Shown here one piece after another: positions 19,156-28,337 of a stretch of DNA of 64,000 nt. The DNA is taken from assembly GCA_022041995.1 (NCBI GenBank), contig CP074386.1, forward strand, positions 372,001 to 436,000, read 5' to 3'. This stretch comes from Cupriavidus necator (GTDB lineage Bacteria; Pseudomonadota; Gammaproteobacteria; Burkholderiales; Burkholderiaceae). The position numbers and the translations under genes were made by a program. Below the pieces are notes generated by a model. It did not search any database. It was not told the DNA's origin and saw nothing but the letters and a program-made list of their open reading frames with translations. The number at the start of each line of letters is the position of its first letter. The stretch's first letter is position 1.

Positions 19156-19218
19156 ACTGTACGGACCTACAGCGTCAACGTCGCTCGATCGCCGCGAAAC
19201 AATGTGCGCTGACGCGAA
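19156..19218 (-). promoter_or_regulatory. PIP/hrpII box and -10 for XopAI-like copy A
   Basis: On the minus strand TTCGC-N15-TTCGC spans 19218-19194 exactly, followed after 32 nt by TACAGT (19161-19156), which fits YANNRT. This is the complete plant-inducible promoter architecture recognised by HrpX/HrpB-type activators. The effector ATG is 32 nt beyond the -10. Confidence 0.85.
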
Positions 19219-19362
19219 ACGGATCAATGCCGTTTCATGCGGGAATGCGACGGTTCGGATGCACAACGGTGCTGAAACGGCACGTCGATCCTACGGTTCA
19301 ATGTGTAAAAGATGTGTAAAAGCCGCGCCGCATCCCGAGCTGGTTGTGATGTGATGGACGAC

Positions 19363-19380
19363 GGTTCTGTCGCGATAAGG
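19363..19380. repeat. IS6-type terminal repeat remnant
   Basis: GGTTCTGTCGCGATAA matches the IS6 end near 7627-7644. No IS6 transposase follows because the IS630 element has inserted immediately downstream. Confidence 0.5.
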
Positions 19381-19385
19381 AATTA

Positions 19386-20486
19386 CTCACCAGTCCGTAA
19401 ATAAAGCGACAAAAATTGGAACCTCGTGACGACCGTTTAGTCTCATTCAACATGAAACGAGATGGCCGTACACTGGATCGCGCGACGCAAGAGGAATTCC
19501 GCCGGCTTGCTTGCGCCGGGTTCGCGAAGGCGAGAAACCATCGGTGGTGGTGAAGTCGCTGGGCATGAACCGAACGTCAATCTACCGTTGGCTCAAGGCG
19601 GCCTCGGGCTCGGGCAAAGGCGCGCGGGCGCTGGCATCGCGTCCAGCGACAGGCCGGCCACGCAAGCTCACGCGAGCGCAACAGGCGCAGGTCTTTCGGT
19701 GGATCAACGGGCGGGATCCTCGGCAGTACGGTCTGGACTTCGGGCTATGGACACGACAGATTGTGGCCACGCTCATCGATGAGAAATTTGGTGTGAAGAT
19801 GGGTGTCACAGCGGTGGGCAGGCTGCTGGCGGGACTGGGCTTGAGCCCGCAAAAGCCATTGCAGCGGGCGTACCAACGAGATCCGCAGGCCGTCGAGCGC
19901 TGGCAGCGTGAATCATTTCCTGGCATTGCGGCTGCGGCCAAGCAAAGCGGTGCGGACATCTACTTCTGGGACGAATCAGGATTTCGAGCCGACGCGGTGC
20001 ATGGCAAGACCTGGGCGGTAAAAGGCGAGACACCGGTGATTGAGCGCCCCGGGCAGCGCCAATCGATTTCCGCCGCGTCCGCGGTGAACGCCAGAGGCGC
20101 CTTCTGGTTTGCGACCTACAACGGGGCCTTAACCGCGGAGCTATTCATCGAATTGCTCAAGAAGATGATGAAGGGCCGCAACCGCCCAGTGCATCTGATC
20201 GTTGACGGACTGCCAGCACACAAGAAGGCCAATGTGCGCGAGTACATCGAATCGACCAAGGGAAAGCTCACGATGCATGTGCTGCCGGGTTACGCGCCAG
20301 ACCTGAATCCCGACGAGTTCGTGTGGAGTCATCTCAAGCGAACTGGTGTGGCGCGCAATCCGTTGCGAGCGGGCGAGAAACTGGAAATCCGCGTTGAGCA
20401 GCACCTGCACGAGGTGAAGGAGAACCGCCGGCTTGTGCGCTCATTCTTCGACGCCCCATCTGTCGCCTATATTTCGGACTGCTGAG
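19386..20486. mobile_element. IS630-family element (second type)
   Basis: Imperfect terminal repeats of about 28 bp (CTCACCAGTCCG... left; ...CGGACTGCTGAG right) lie between TA dinucleotides at 19384-19385 and 20487-20488. One frameshifted transposase is inside. A diverged relative lies at 42293-43391. Confidence 0.75.
19452..20485 (+). pseudogene. IS630-family transposase, 5' frameshift
   Basis: The expected start MKRDGRTLDRATQEEFRRLA (ATG 19452) is in a different frame from the rest, which resumes RRVREGEKPSVVVKSLGMNR near 19515. The remainder is intact: helix-turn-helix MNRTSIYRWL, DDE core with YFWDESGFRA, HLIVDGLPAHKK and APDLNPDEFVWSHLK, and the end AYISDC. A downstream start in the second frame (19511) could still give nearly the whole catalytic protein, so loss of activity is likely but not certain. 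Confidence 0.75.
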
Positions 20487-20531
20487 TAATTGCGTCGCAA
20501 AGGCGTTTACTAGCGCGTTTTCAGTGGACGC

Positions 20532-21480
20532 ATGAAGGCAAAGTCAGCGGGTTGGGGCCATGAAGAGTTGGAGGGACTGGACTTGGGGGATGCGAGACGC
20601 AATGAACGTGCGAAGACGCTGGTGACGCGATTTGCTGCGAACCCGACAGCGAGCATTCCTGGCGCGTGCAATGGCTGGGCTGAGACCATGGGCGCTTATC
20701 GATTTCTCGAGAATGAGGAGATCGAGTGGCGCGGGATTCTGGAGCCCCACTGGCAGCGCACGCAGCAGCGCATGGGCGAGCACGAAGTGGTGCTGTGCCT
20801 GCAGGACTCTACAGAGTTGGATTTCAACGGTCAGGAAATAGAAGGCCTGGGCGAGCTGAACTATGAGGCGCGGCGGGGGATCTACTTGCATCCGACGTAT
20901 GCGGTGACGCCCAATCGCGAGCCGCTGGGTGTGCTCGATGCCTGGATGTGGGCTCGGTCCGAGCGAGATGAAGCGGGACGAAGGGCGGGGCCGAAGGAAA
21001 GTCTGCGCTGGATAGAAGGTTACGAGCGGATCGCGGAAATTGCACCGCACTTGCCACATACTCGTCTGGTGTATGTGGCGGACCGGGAGGCCGATATCCT
21101 GGCCTTGATGCGATGCGCTCACGAACTTAGCACACCGGCGGATTGGCTGATTCGTGCCAAACACGACCGCAGTCTTGCTGGCGGCGAGAAGCTCTGGCAA
21201 ACGGTAGCCGCTGGGGAGGTGGTAGGCGAGATCCAGTTCACCTTGGCCGCTCGTCCGGGACAGAAGGCACGGCCGGTAATGCAGGAGATCCGTGCGCAGC
21301 GCGTGGACTTGCCGGCTGGTAAGGCTGGCGCGATCGGCGTGACGTGCCTGATGGCCCGGGAGATCGACGCACCCAAAGGTGTGAAGCCGGTAGAGTGGCG
21401 GTTGCTGACCAACCGGCAGGCAACAGAGCTGCCGCAGCTACTTACTTTGATTGACTGGTATCGTGCGCGATGGGAGATCG
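20532..21480 (+). pseudogene. IS4/Tn5-like transposase, 5' exon
   Basis: N-terminal 316 residues of a Tn5-type IS4 transposase (ATG 20532). The N-terminal domain has LDLGDARRNERAKTL and ACNGWAETMGAYRFLEN; the first catalytic aspartate is in CLQDSTELDF and a second in VYVADREADI. The frame ends at YRARWEI where a group II intron begins. The rest, with the YREK glutamate region and C-terminal domain, is at 26177-26556. Joining ATCG at 21480 to AAATCTTC at 26177 recreates RWEIEIFFNVLK in frame, so splicing would restore the protein. Confidence 0.85.
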
Positions 21481-21998
21481 GTGTGTCCAGATAATGACAC
21501 GTTGTCCAGTCGGTGAAAGTCCGACCGAGGCAAAAGACTCAAGCCTCGTAGCTCGGGAGGCGTCATGGCGCGAAAGCAAGATGACGGAGCCCTCCGACAG
21601 TATGCTCAGAAAGGAGTATATGCAACGCACCAGGTTGCAACGTGCAGTGAACGCAGATGTAGCCTCGTCACACGAAAACCCGGTGGCTGAGACGGTCTAT
21701 AACGCGCGAAAGCAGCAAGAGTTGTCCGAAACGAGTCCGATGCGGCAGCTCTCACCGGCGGGGTATCAGCGGCGACATGGTGTGAAGGATAACGTGGAAA
21801 CTGGAGAAGCCCTCGGCACCCGGCGGAGAAAGCCCGTCGAGGAGATGTCCGTTATAACCGCGAGTGGGAAATGCGGGCATAGGTGCAAGGGTGACGGATC
21901 GGGTCGTAGTACTGTCGATGGGCGTGCAGCAAAACGCGCCCGGAGGGAAGGGCCCGGACCGGTGAGTACTCCGTTCAACAAGGTGAGGCAGGGATGAA

Positions 21999-22510
21999 AT
22001 GACAAAGGCATCCAGTAGTCTGCAGGAACTGAGAAGGCGGATATATCGCAAGGCGAAGTCTGACAAGCCCCATCGCTTTTGGGGGCTCTTCGTGCATATT
22101 GCGAAGAGTGAAACCCTAGACGAGGCCTACCGTATCGCCAAGAGGAACGGCGGTGCACCGGGAATCGATGGTCTGAGCTTTAATGACATCGAGGCATCCG
22201 GACGCACTGTCTTTCTTGCGGAGATTCAGGCAGACCTCAAGACAGGCAGGTATGAACCCAAGCCGAACCGCAAGGTAGAGATCCCGAAAAGTAACGGCAA
22301 AGTCCGCGTTCTCCAGGTTCCTTGCATCCGCGACCGCGTGGTGCAGGGTGCGCTGAAACTAATCCTCGAAGCGGTATTCGAGGCGGACTTCTGCCCGAAC
22401 TCCTACGGGTTTAGACCAAAGCGGTCCCCACACCGCGCGCTGGCGGAAGTCAGACGCAGTGTGCTGCGGCGCATGTCGACGGTGGTTGATGTGGATCTGT
22501 CGCGCTACTT
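21999..22510 (+). pseudogene. Group II intron reverse transcriptase/maturase, N-terminal part
   Basis: ATG 21999 with an upstream GAGGCAGGG ribosome site. The fragment covers the RT-0 to RT-3 regions: NGGAPGIDGLSF, RKVEIPKSNGKVRVLQVPCIRDRVVQ, FCPNSYGFRPKRSPH and VVDVDLSRY. It breaks at the codon after Tyr in the motif that normally reads DLSRYFDTI, which holds a catalytic aspartate. The remaining part starts at 25230 in the same frame. Confidence 0.9.
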
Positions 22511-22537
22511 GGATCATACATAGCAATGCCCTTTGGT

Positions 22538-24754
22538 TCATGAAGCGTGCTCGAAGAGGTCAGGTTGTTCGCTGACTGCCTTGATGCGTAAGCCTTTGCG
22601 CCGTCCCTGGCAGACCAGGACGGCATCGAGTTCGCCGCGCTTTACACGCTGCAACACAGTTTGGCGGGACACGCCGAGCAGCTTGGTTGCTTCCTGCATG
22701 ACGACGTAGCCATCTGGGCTGTGCGCGACGAATTGTTGTCGCAGCGCATCGGTGATGCGGATGCGCCAGGGCGCACCGGGCGTGGTCTGTTCGCCGGCGA
22801 TAAAGCCGTCGTTGACCCAGCGGTGCAGCGTTGACGGCGCGGTACCCAACACGCGAGCGGCTTGGCGGATGCTGAGCAACTCGCCGTCCGGGAGTTCGGT
22901 GGGGCGTTCGAAACAAGGGATTTGCCAGTGCCGCCGTAAGTTTCCGACGAGGCTCTGGTTGAAGCGCAAACCGCGCGCAGTTACCCGGCCCTGGGTGTTG
23001 AGGATGCCGGCGATGGTGGCATCGGGATAGTGCTCGGCCAGACGGCGGACCAGAGCAATCGTGTCTTCGTCGGTGCGAATGGTCGCGGGTCGTGAGCGTG
23101 GCAAGGCGACCTCGCAATCGGTGAGCTTGCCGCCGCGCCAACGCAGCTTCAGATGCGCCCGATATTGTTCGCGATGGACGGTAATACTCACTTCCTCGAG
23201 CAGCGTGCGCAGCAATTGCTTCCTGTCGCGCAGTGTGAGGGTCGGCGCGTCCCACAACCGTTTGAGGTCTTTACCGATAGCAAGCAGACTCTTGCGCTGT
23301 TCAGTGCTCAGCGTGCATGGACGAAGCTGTTCACGCCGAGCAAGTTCTGCCTGAGCCTGTTCGAGTTCACGCAACTGCTGCTCCCACTGCGTTTCGAGAC
23401 CGCGTGCCACCAAGCGGTTCTCGGGGTCGACGGCGTGGTACCGCCGTTCGGCGCGCTGTGCCTCGTAGTGGGCACGTTCAACATTCAGTCGCCACTGTGC
23501 AAGCGCCGCGTCGTGATCGGCCTCGAGGCGTTCGGCCGCACGCACGGCTGCTGCGATGCCGGCGGGCTCCACGGCTTGCAAGAAGGCCTGCGCAACGGCG
23601 GCATCGATTTGCAGGCCCCCGACATTGAGGCAGAAGACGCCGCGGCCATTCTCGATGCCTTTGTTGGAGCAATGGTACCCGGGCGTCTGATTGGTTCCGC
23701 GGTAGTGCGTCTTGAGTCGCCGACCGCAGTGACCACAGCAGGCCAGGCCTTGCAGCAAGGCGGCCCCCTCTCTCACGGCGCCTCCGGCCTGATGAGGCCG
23801 GGGCTTGGTATTGGCCCCCAGGCGCATTTGATTGGCTTCATAGGTCATCCAATCGAGATATCCTTCGTGGTGGTCCCGGATGAGCACGGCCCATTGCGAC
23901 TGGGGCAGCCGACGCAATCGGGTCTTGAGCACACCATGTTCATCGACGTAGCGCTCCTGCCGGGTCTTGCCATAGCAGTAGGCGCCAGCATAAACCGGAT
24001 TGGTGAGGACATTGTAGATGGCGGTATAGGTCGGGGCGACCCAACGGATCTGCGTGGTGTGATTGAGCTGCAGCGGGAACGACAGATTCTCGGCGCGGAA
24101 CCACAGCCAGACGCGGCGAGCAGAGCCGAATTCGCTAAAACGTTCGAACACGGCGCGCAGCGCACCGACAACGGCTTCGTCCGGATGCAGTCTGACTTCG
24201 CCCTCTGCCTCACCCCACACCAGCCCAATTGGCAGGCCGCGGCGCAACTCGCCCCGGGCCGCCTTGTTGCGGATGCCGCCGTCCAGACGCGCGCGCAGGA
24301 TGTGCAGTTCGGCCTCACTCATGGTGCCCTTCAGGCCGAGCAACAGACGGTCGTTGAACAGCGCCGGGTTATACACGCCGTCAGCATCGCCGATGAGCGT
24401 ATCGGTCATGCTGCACAGGTCCAGCAGGCGGTACCAGTCGGAATTATTGCGCGCCAGGCGAGAGACCTCCAGTCCGAGAATGATGCCCGCGTGCCCGAGC
24501 GCGACTTCGGCGGTCATGCGGGCGAACCCGCCACGGTTCGCGGCGCTGGCGCCCGAGAGGCCCAGATCCTCGTCGATCACGCTGACCTGCTGCGCGGTCC
24601 AACCGAGGGCGGTGGCCCGTTGAGCGAGCGCGTACTGACGCTGCGTCGATTCGCGATTGTGCTCGACCTGGCTGGCACTGGACTGGCGGATGTAGACGAA
24701 GGCGGTGCGTTGCAAATGGCTGGGGCCGATCTTGTTGGCGGTGTCAGTCATCAT
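22538..24754 (-). CDS. Large serine recombinase
   Basis: A 738-residue site-specific recombinase. Residues about 15-160 form the resolvase catalytic domain, with the nucleophile region FVYIRQSSASQ and LEVSRLARNNSDW. A recombinase domain follows (GLPIGLVWGE, PTYTAIYNVLTNPVYAGAY), then a zinc ribbon (CCGHCGRRLKTHY...YHCSN) and a coiled coil (LETQWEQQLRELEQAQAELA). The C-terminus carries two excisionase-like helix-turn-helix motifs (LLSIRQAARVLGTAPSTLHR; VMQEATKLLGVSRQTVLQ). Start ATG 24754 overlaps the end of the small upstream ORF. It presumably moves its own 2.7-kb element. Confidence 0.9.
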   Translation of the reverse strand: MMTDTANKIGPSHLQRTAFVYIRQSSASQVEHNRESTQRQYALAQRATALGWTAQQVSVIDEDLGLSGASAANRGGFARMTAEVALGHAGIILGLEVSRLARNNSDWYRLLDLCSMTDTLIGDADGVYNPALFNDRLLLGLKGTMSEAELHILRARLDGGIRNKAARGELRRGLPIGLVWGEAEGEVRLHPDEAVVGALRAVFERFSEFGSARRVWLWFRAENLSFPLQLNHTTQIRWVAPTYTAIYNVLTNPVYAGAYCYGKTRQERYVDEHGVLKTRLRRLPQSQWAVLIRDHHEGYLDWMTYEANQMRLGANTKPRPHQAGGAVREGAALLQGLACCGHCGRRLKTHYRGTNQTPGYHCSNKGIENGRGVFCLNVGGLQIDAAVAQAFLQAVEPAGIAAAVRAAERLEADHDAALAQWRLNVERAHYEAQRAERRYHAVDPENRLVARGLETQWEQQLRELEQAQAELARREQLRPCTLSTEQRKSLLAIGKDLKRLWDAPTLTLRDRKQLLRTLLEEVSITVHREQYRAHLKLRWRGGKLTDCEVALPRSRPATIRTDEDTIALVRRLAEHYPDATIAGILNTQGRVTARGLRFNQSLVGNLRRHWQIPCFERPTELPDGELLSIRQAARVLGTAPSTLHRWVNDGFIAGEQTTPGAPWRIRITDALRQQFVAHSPDGYVVMQEATKLLGVSRQTVLQRVKRGELDAVLVCQGRRKGLRIKAVSEQPDLFEHAS

Positions 24755-24911
24755 TGCTCTCCCGTGGCATCGGGTTGTTGTGGGTCACGAGCTTCGCGAT
24801 CGCCTGGGCGAGACCGTTGATTACCGCGTCTTGTGTCGCTGGATCGAGTTGTTCCCACAGGCTGTCGTCGCCGGACGGCAGATCCGCGAGGGGTAGGTTC
24901 AGTTGCATCAT
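24744..24911 (-). CDS. Small protein of the recombinase element
   Basis: A 55-residue ORF beginning MMQLNLPLADLPSGDDSLWE, with an AGGAGAG ribosome site 5 nt before the ATG. Its end overlaps the recombinase start, indicating translational coupling. DPATQDAVINGLAQAIAKL suggests an amphipathic helix. No family is recognised; an accessory or directionality role is a guess from position only. Confidence 0.6.
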   Translation of the reverse strand: MMQLNLPLADLPSGDDSLWEQLDPATQDAVINGLAQAIAKLVTHNNPMPRESNDD

Positions 24912-25239
24912 TGCTCTCCTGTTCCGTCTGGCGCAGCAAAGCGTCAATGATGAGGCGAGCGTGGAGCAGGTCGGCAATCGAGCCCAGCGTGTCAGATGCT
25001 AGAGCGGGAGTACTTGCCGGAACGCTGCCGGAGCCGGCGGCGAAATCGGTCCAGTCGGCGGGAATGAGTCCGCGTGATTGGTCGGGGAGTGTCAGCAGAA
25101 GGTGCAATCGGCCGGCCCGTTGCCGTCGGCTGATGACCTGGAGGCGCCGGCCCTCGAACGGGTGGCCGGATCGTGTGATGACAACAGATTCAGGAACGTG
25201 GTGGAGAGGGGTAGTCTGTGGTGGTTTCCTTTGACACAA
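24751..25239 (-). CDS. DUF5372-like protein of the recombinase element
   Basis: This minus-strand frame encodes VVITRSGHPFEGRRLQVISR, LHLLLTLPDQSRGLIPADW and TDF, resembling DUF5372 proteins found next to recombinases. No ATG or GTG start lies inside the element before the conserved block; the only in-frame start seen is TTG at 25239, in the flanking RT sequence. The frame also runs on through the whole of the small downstream ORF in a different phase, so its true end is uncertain. Function unknown. Confidence 0.5.
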   Translation of the reverse strand: MCQRKPPQTTPLHHVPESVVITRSGHPFEGRRLQVISRRQRAGRLHLLLTLPDQSRGLIPADWTDFAAGSGSVPASTPALASDTLGSIADLLHARLIIDALLRQTEQESNDATEPTPRGSAVRRRQPVGTTRSSDTRRGNQRSRPGDREARDPQQPDATGEQ

Positions 25240-26027
25240 TCCAACATTCGACCCTGTTGGGCAAGATCGCGAAGCGCATTCAGGATCCCCAGGTCATGCA
25301 CTTGGTCAAGCAGGTTATCAAAGCAGCGGGCAAAGTTGGGGTGCCGCAAGGTGGCCCATTCAGCCCACTCGCCGCGAACATCTACTTGAATGAGATCGAC
25401 TGGATGTTCGACGAGATTCGCCGTAAGACGGCACAGGGCCCTTACGAGGCAGTGAACTACCACAGGTTTGCTGACGACATCGTCATCACCGTTAGTGGCC
25501 ACCACACCAAACGCGGCTGGGCTGAACGTGCCCTGCAGCGTTTGCGGGAACAGCTTGTGCCGCTAGGCGTCGAGCTGAACACCGAGAAGACCGTTGTGGT
25601 GGATACATTGAAGGAGGACGCCTTTGGGTTCTTGGGGTTCGACCTGCGTCGCGTGCGAAAACGAGAGGGGAACGGCTACTTCCTCCGGATGACCCCCAAG
25701 AAGAAGGCTCGCCAAGCCATCAAGGCGAGGATCCGCGACATCATCCGGCATGGGGGATCAACCCCGGCCGTGAAGCTGATCGCGAAACTCAATGCTGCGG
25801 TGGCGGGATGGGTCAACTACTTCCGGGTCGGCAACGCCAGTCGCGCTTTCAGTGAGGTGCGCGACTATCTGGAAATGAAGGTTCGAACTCTGCTAACGCG
25901 GCGCAAGCGACGCCAGAAGACGAGCGTCGGGTGGCGACGATGGAGTAACGAGTACCTCTACGGAGTCCTGGGACTGTTCTGGGACTGGAAGACGCGCCCG
26001 CTGACGGGCGCGGAGGGGTTCGCGTGA
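25230..26027 (+). pseudogene. Group II intron reverse transcriptase/maturase, C-terminal part
   Basis: Continues the RT frame with FDTIQHSTLLGKI, GVPQGGPFSPLAANIYL, the catalytic YHRFADDIVI and a group II maturase (X) domain with WVNYFRVGNASRAFSEV, ending KTRPLTGAEGFA. All expected motifs downstream of the split are present, so the maturase would be complete if the recombinase element were excised. Confidence 0.9.
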
Positions 26028-26176
26028 AAGTGGTCGCCACACCGATAGGACTCATAACCCTTGCGATGAATCTCACTGGGTGAGCTGCTTGAGGGAAAAC
26101 CTCACGAGCAGTTCTTATGGGGAGGGGCTGGAAACGGGCCGGACAAGCCGAGCACCGCGCCAGTCCTTTACCCGAC

Positions 26177-26556
26177 AAATCTTCTTCAACGTGCTCAAGA
26201 ATGGGTGCCGAGTCGAAGCACTGCAACTGTCTGCCGTCGATCGTCTTGAGCGTGCGCTGGCGCTGTTCATGATCGTGGCTTGGCGCATTGCACACTTGAT
26301 GCGGATGGGAAGGACCTGTCCGGATCTTGATGCTGCTTTGTTCTTCGATCCAGACGAAATCCGCGGCGCTTACTTGCTGACGAAAAAGCGCGTTCTCGAT
26401 CGGCCTCCACGGCTCAATGAGGTACTGCGCTTGATTGCACAACTTGGCGGCTTCTTAGGCCGCAAGGGCGATGGCGAACCGGGGGTAAAAACCATCTGGA
26501 CTGGCTTGCAGCAGGTCACGATCGCCGCTCAAATTTTACAGGCGCTTCGGGAGTGA
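26177..26556 (+). pseudogene. IS4/Tn5-like transposase, 3' exon
   Basis: C-terminal 125 residues continuing from the intron: FFNVLKNGCRVEALQLSAVDRLERAL, then the Tn5 dimerisation-type domain (PRLNEVLRLIAQLGGFLGRKGDGEPG) and the end AQILQALRE. In frame with the 5' exon after intron removal. Confidence 0.88.
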
Positions 26557-27216
26557 GCAGTTGGCGTTCTGTATAAAGAAATGGGCTGACCCCGTTCCAC
26601 GGGATGATCCTTGACTACCATGGGCGCGCCACCTACTCCGACGGTGGGGACTATGAATGGGACTTTGATACAGCAAGCATTCGCAGCCAGTTGGTTGCAC
26701 CCATCGTTGTGCGGACGCTGCTGTTCAGCCTGGTGCAGACGCTCCCGAAGATTCCGCTGAAATGGACCCCCAACAGCAGACAGAAGCCACCTTTGGTGAG
26801 TCACCTTCGGGTGGCTTTTTCGTTCTCTCCAGCCGCAGCCGCAACAAGGCGGGCGCAGCCATCAGAGCGTCACGGGCCCCTGTCAGTGGTCTAGATGACT
26901 CGAATTGCTGCCTGGCGCCCTACCATGGGCAAGCCAACAACCTGTAGGAACAACGGCAGCGATCCATTCTGTTTGTCCGCTCTGTAGCCGGCTCGCCATG
27001 GACTACGGCCAGCACGACGAGCACTCCTTCCTTGCGACAATCCGGCTTGCGCGCCATCCGAGATGACATCTTCGGCCCGCTGCCAAATTCAAAGGCGCGA
27101 TCCGCGTGTTTGTGCCGAGCTGACCGAACGCGCGCGGGCGACATTGCCTCTCGGAGGATCCTCAAGATTGCGTGTGCGCCTGCTCGACGGCCAGGCCACG
27201 GGTCAACGTTGAGTTC
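26557..27216. other. Intergenic, no gene recognised
   Basis: About 660 bp without a supportable CDS. A short open stretch at 26604-26894 (starting MILDYHGRATYSDGGDYEW) has no ribosome site and no recognised relatives. A terminator-like hairpin is listed separately. Confidence 0.4.
26784..26820 (+). terminator. Rho-independent terminator
   Basis: Stem AAGCCAC (26784-26790) pairs with GTGGCTT (26811-26817); an inner hairpin GGTGA/TCACC lies in the loop, and T-rich sequence follows. Confidence 0.65.
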
Positions 27217-27680
27217 ACACCGAAGACTTGCGCGGCGAGCTGGCGGCCGCGCGTCAAGAGGCCCGCGACGCGGCTGTGGCGCAGGCCTAGGTCCGGGCCC
27301 GGCTCGAAGCCCAGTCCGACGCGCTCACTGAGCAGCTCACCGAGCGGCTCACGACCGCCGAGGCGGCGCAGCGCCAGGCCGTCGTCGACCGGGACGCGGT
27401 GCAGACGGAACTGGCCGCGGCACAGCGCCGGGCTGAGCGCGCCGAGGTGGAAGCGATGCTGGCGCGCCAGCTGCTGGCAGAATTGCGCTTGCCGCGCGAG
27501 CGGGAGGCCGCCGGTGGCGGGCGGCGGCGCAAGCCCGGCAGCGCGGTGCCCGCGGCGCAGGATGACCCGGGCAAAGACCAGGACAGAGTGCAGGACCACG
27601 GGCAAGAGGCACCGGCGGTGCCCGGCGCCAACCAGGAAGACCGCAACGATAGCAACGGCAACGATGACCACGAAAACTGA
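27217..27680 (+). pseudogene. KfrA-like coiled-coil protein remnant
   Basis: One frame reads ELAAARQEARDAAVAQA, an in-frame TAG (27288-27290), then VRARLEAQSDALTEQLTERL and a long Ala/Glu/Gln/Arg coiled coil to a low-complexity acidic tail ending DDHEN. This resembles the C-terminal alpha-helical tail of plasmid KfrA-type proteins, DNA-binding regulators linked to partition. The N-terminal DNA-binding domain is missing and the internal stop makes it a pseudogene. Confidence 0.55.
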
Positions 27681-27906
27681 GCGGGCGGCCGCGATCCGCT
27701 GGATCCAGGACCAGATGGCCGACTACGACCTGACCATGGAGGAGCTGCGAGCGGCGGGGTGCTTTGATCCGCCACGCCCCACCAGTGCCACCGCCGGTGG
27801 TCTGCTACCGGAACGCCGCGGGCCAGAGCTGGAACGGAACCGGCCAGATGGGCTGCGGCGGGCAGTCAATGCGGGGCAAAGCGTGGAGTTTTACCAGGTC
27901 GGATAA
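27664..27906 (+). pseudogene. H-NS-family nucleoid protein, two compensating frameshifts
   Basis: The frame starts MTTKTERAAAIRWIQDQMADYDL (ATG 27664, overlapping the KfrA-like end). The H-NS DNA-binding motif is in the +1 frame (VVCYRNAAGQSWNGTGQM, about 27790-27853), and the last part (GLRRAVNAGQSVEFYQVG) returns to the first frame. Read as one frame, the central DNA-binding loop is scrambled, so a functional H-NS is unlikely. KfrA next to H-NS is typical of plasmid backbones or integrative elements. Confidence 0.55.
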
Positions 27907-28337
27907 GAGCCTTCACGCACAAAAAGCTGGGAAATCTGGCGGTTTGGTCCCCAAAGCCATTGAGAATCAATGAGTTGCAATATCGCTAGGCGTGCGAAAG
28001 GCGGAAAGCGGCAAAGCCTCGCTGCAGGCGGCTCTTCGGTTGATCACCGCCACTTTCGCACGAAAGGCACGATCACCCCGGCTCGGCCGCAGATCGCGCA
28101 AGTCCTGCAAAGTTTTCCGGACGTCACGTCTGATACCTCCACGAAGGGCGGATGGCGGGCCCTTTGTTCGAGTCATCTTCTCGTCGGGGCGATTCTCGTG
28201 CCTCTGTTCGGTGGATCGGGCAAAATGACGGTTTAGCCGGATTTGGACCGGCATGAACCGTAAGGCGCGAGACAGGGGCACGGCGATAGACTTCGCGAGT
28301 TGCTCAAGTGTTACAGCGCTCGGACGAGAAGGACCAT
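27907..28337. other. Intergenic, no gene recognised
   Basis: Nothing supportable on either strand. It ends with the AGAAGGA ribosome site (about 28326-28332) for the next gene. Confidence 0.4.

Larger units (their letters stand above)
22511..25229 (-). mobile_element. Large-serine-recombinase element inserted in the intron RT
   Basis: About 2.7 kb carrying three minus-strand ORFs and inserted between TACTT (to 22510) and TTTGACACA (from 25230). The shared TT (or CTT) at both junctions fits a 2-bp crossover core of a serine recombinase. Clean removal leaves TAC TTT GAC, restoring the RT frame and catalytic motif. Confidence 0.75.
21481..26176 (+). mobile_element. Group II intron inside the IS4 transposase, itself interrupted
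   Basis: The 5' end GTGTCCAG resembles the GUGYG boundary and the 3' end is CCCGAC (AY rule). Domain V is recognisable at 26082-26114 (33 nt: GAGCTGCTTGAGG, GAAA-type loop, mirrored arm ending GCAGTTC) and a domain VI hairpin follows with an unpaired A candidate. The 5' 500 nt (21481-21998) is structured, non-coding domain I-III sequence. The domain IV reverse transcriptase is split by a serine recombinase element (about 22511-25229). Confidence 0.85.

Noticed and set aside
21470..21997. 175-codon ORF in the intron 5' part
   Set aside because: Overlaps the structured domain I-III of the group II intron and crosses the splice boundary; no protein motif.
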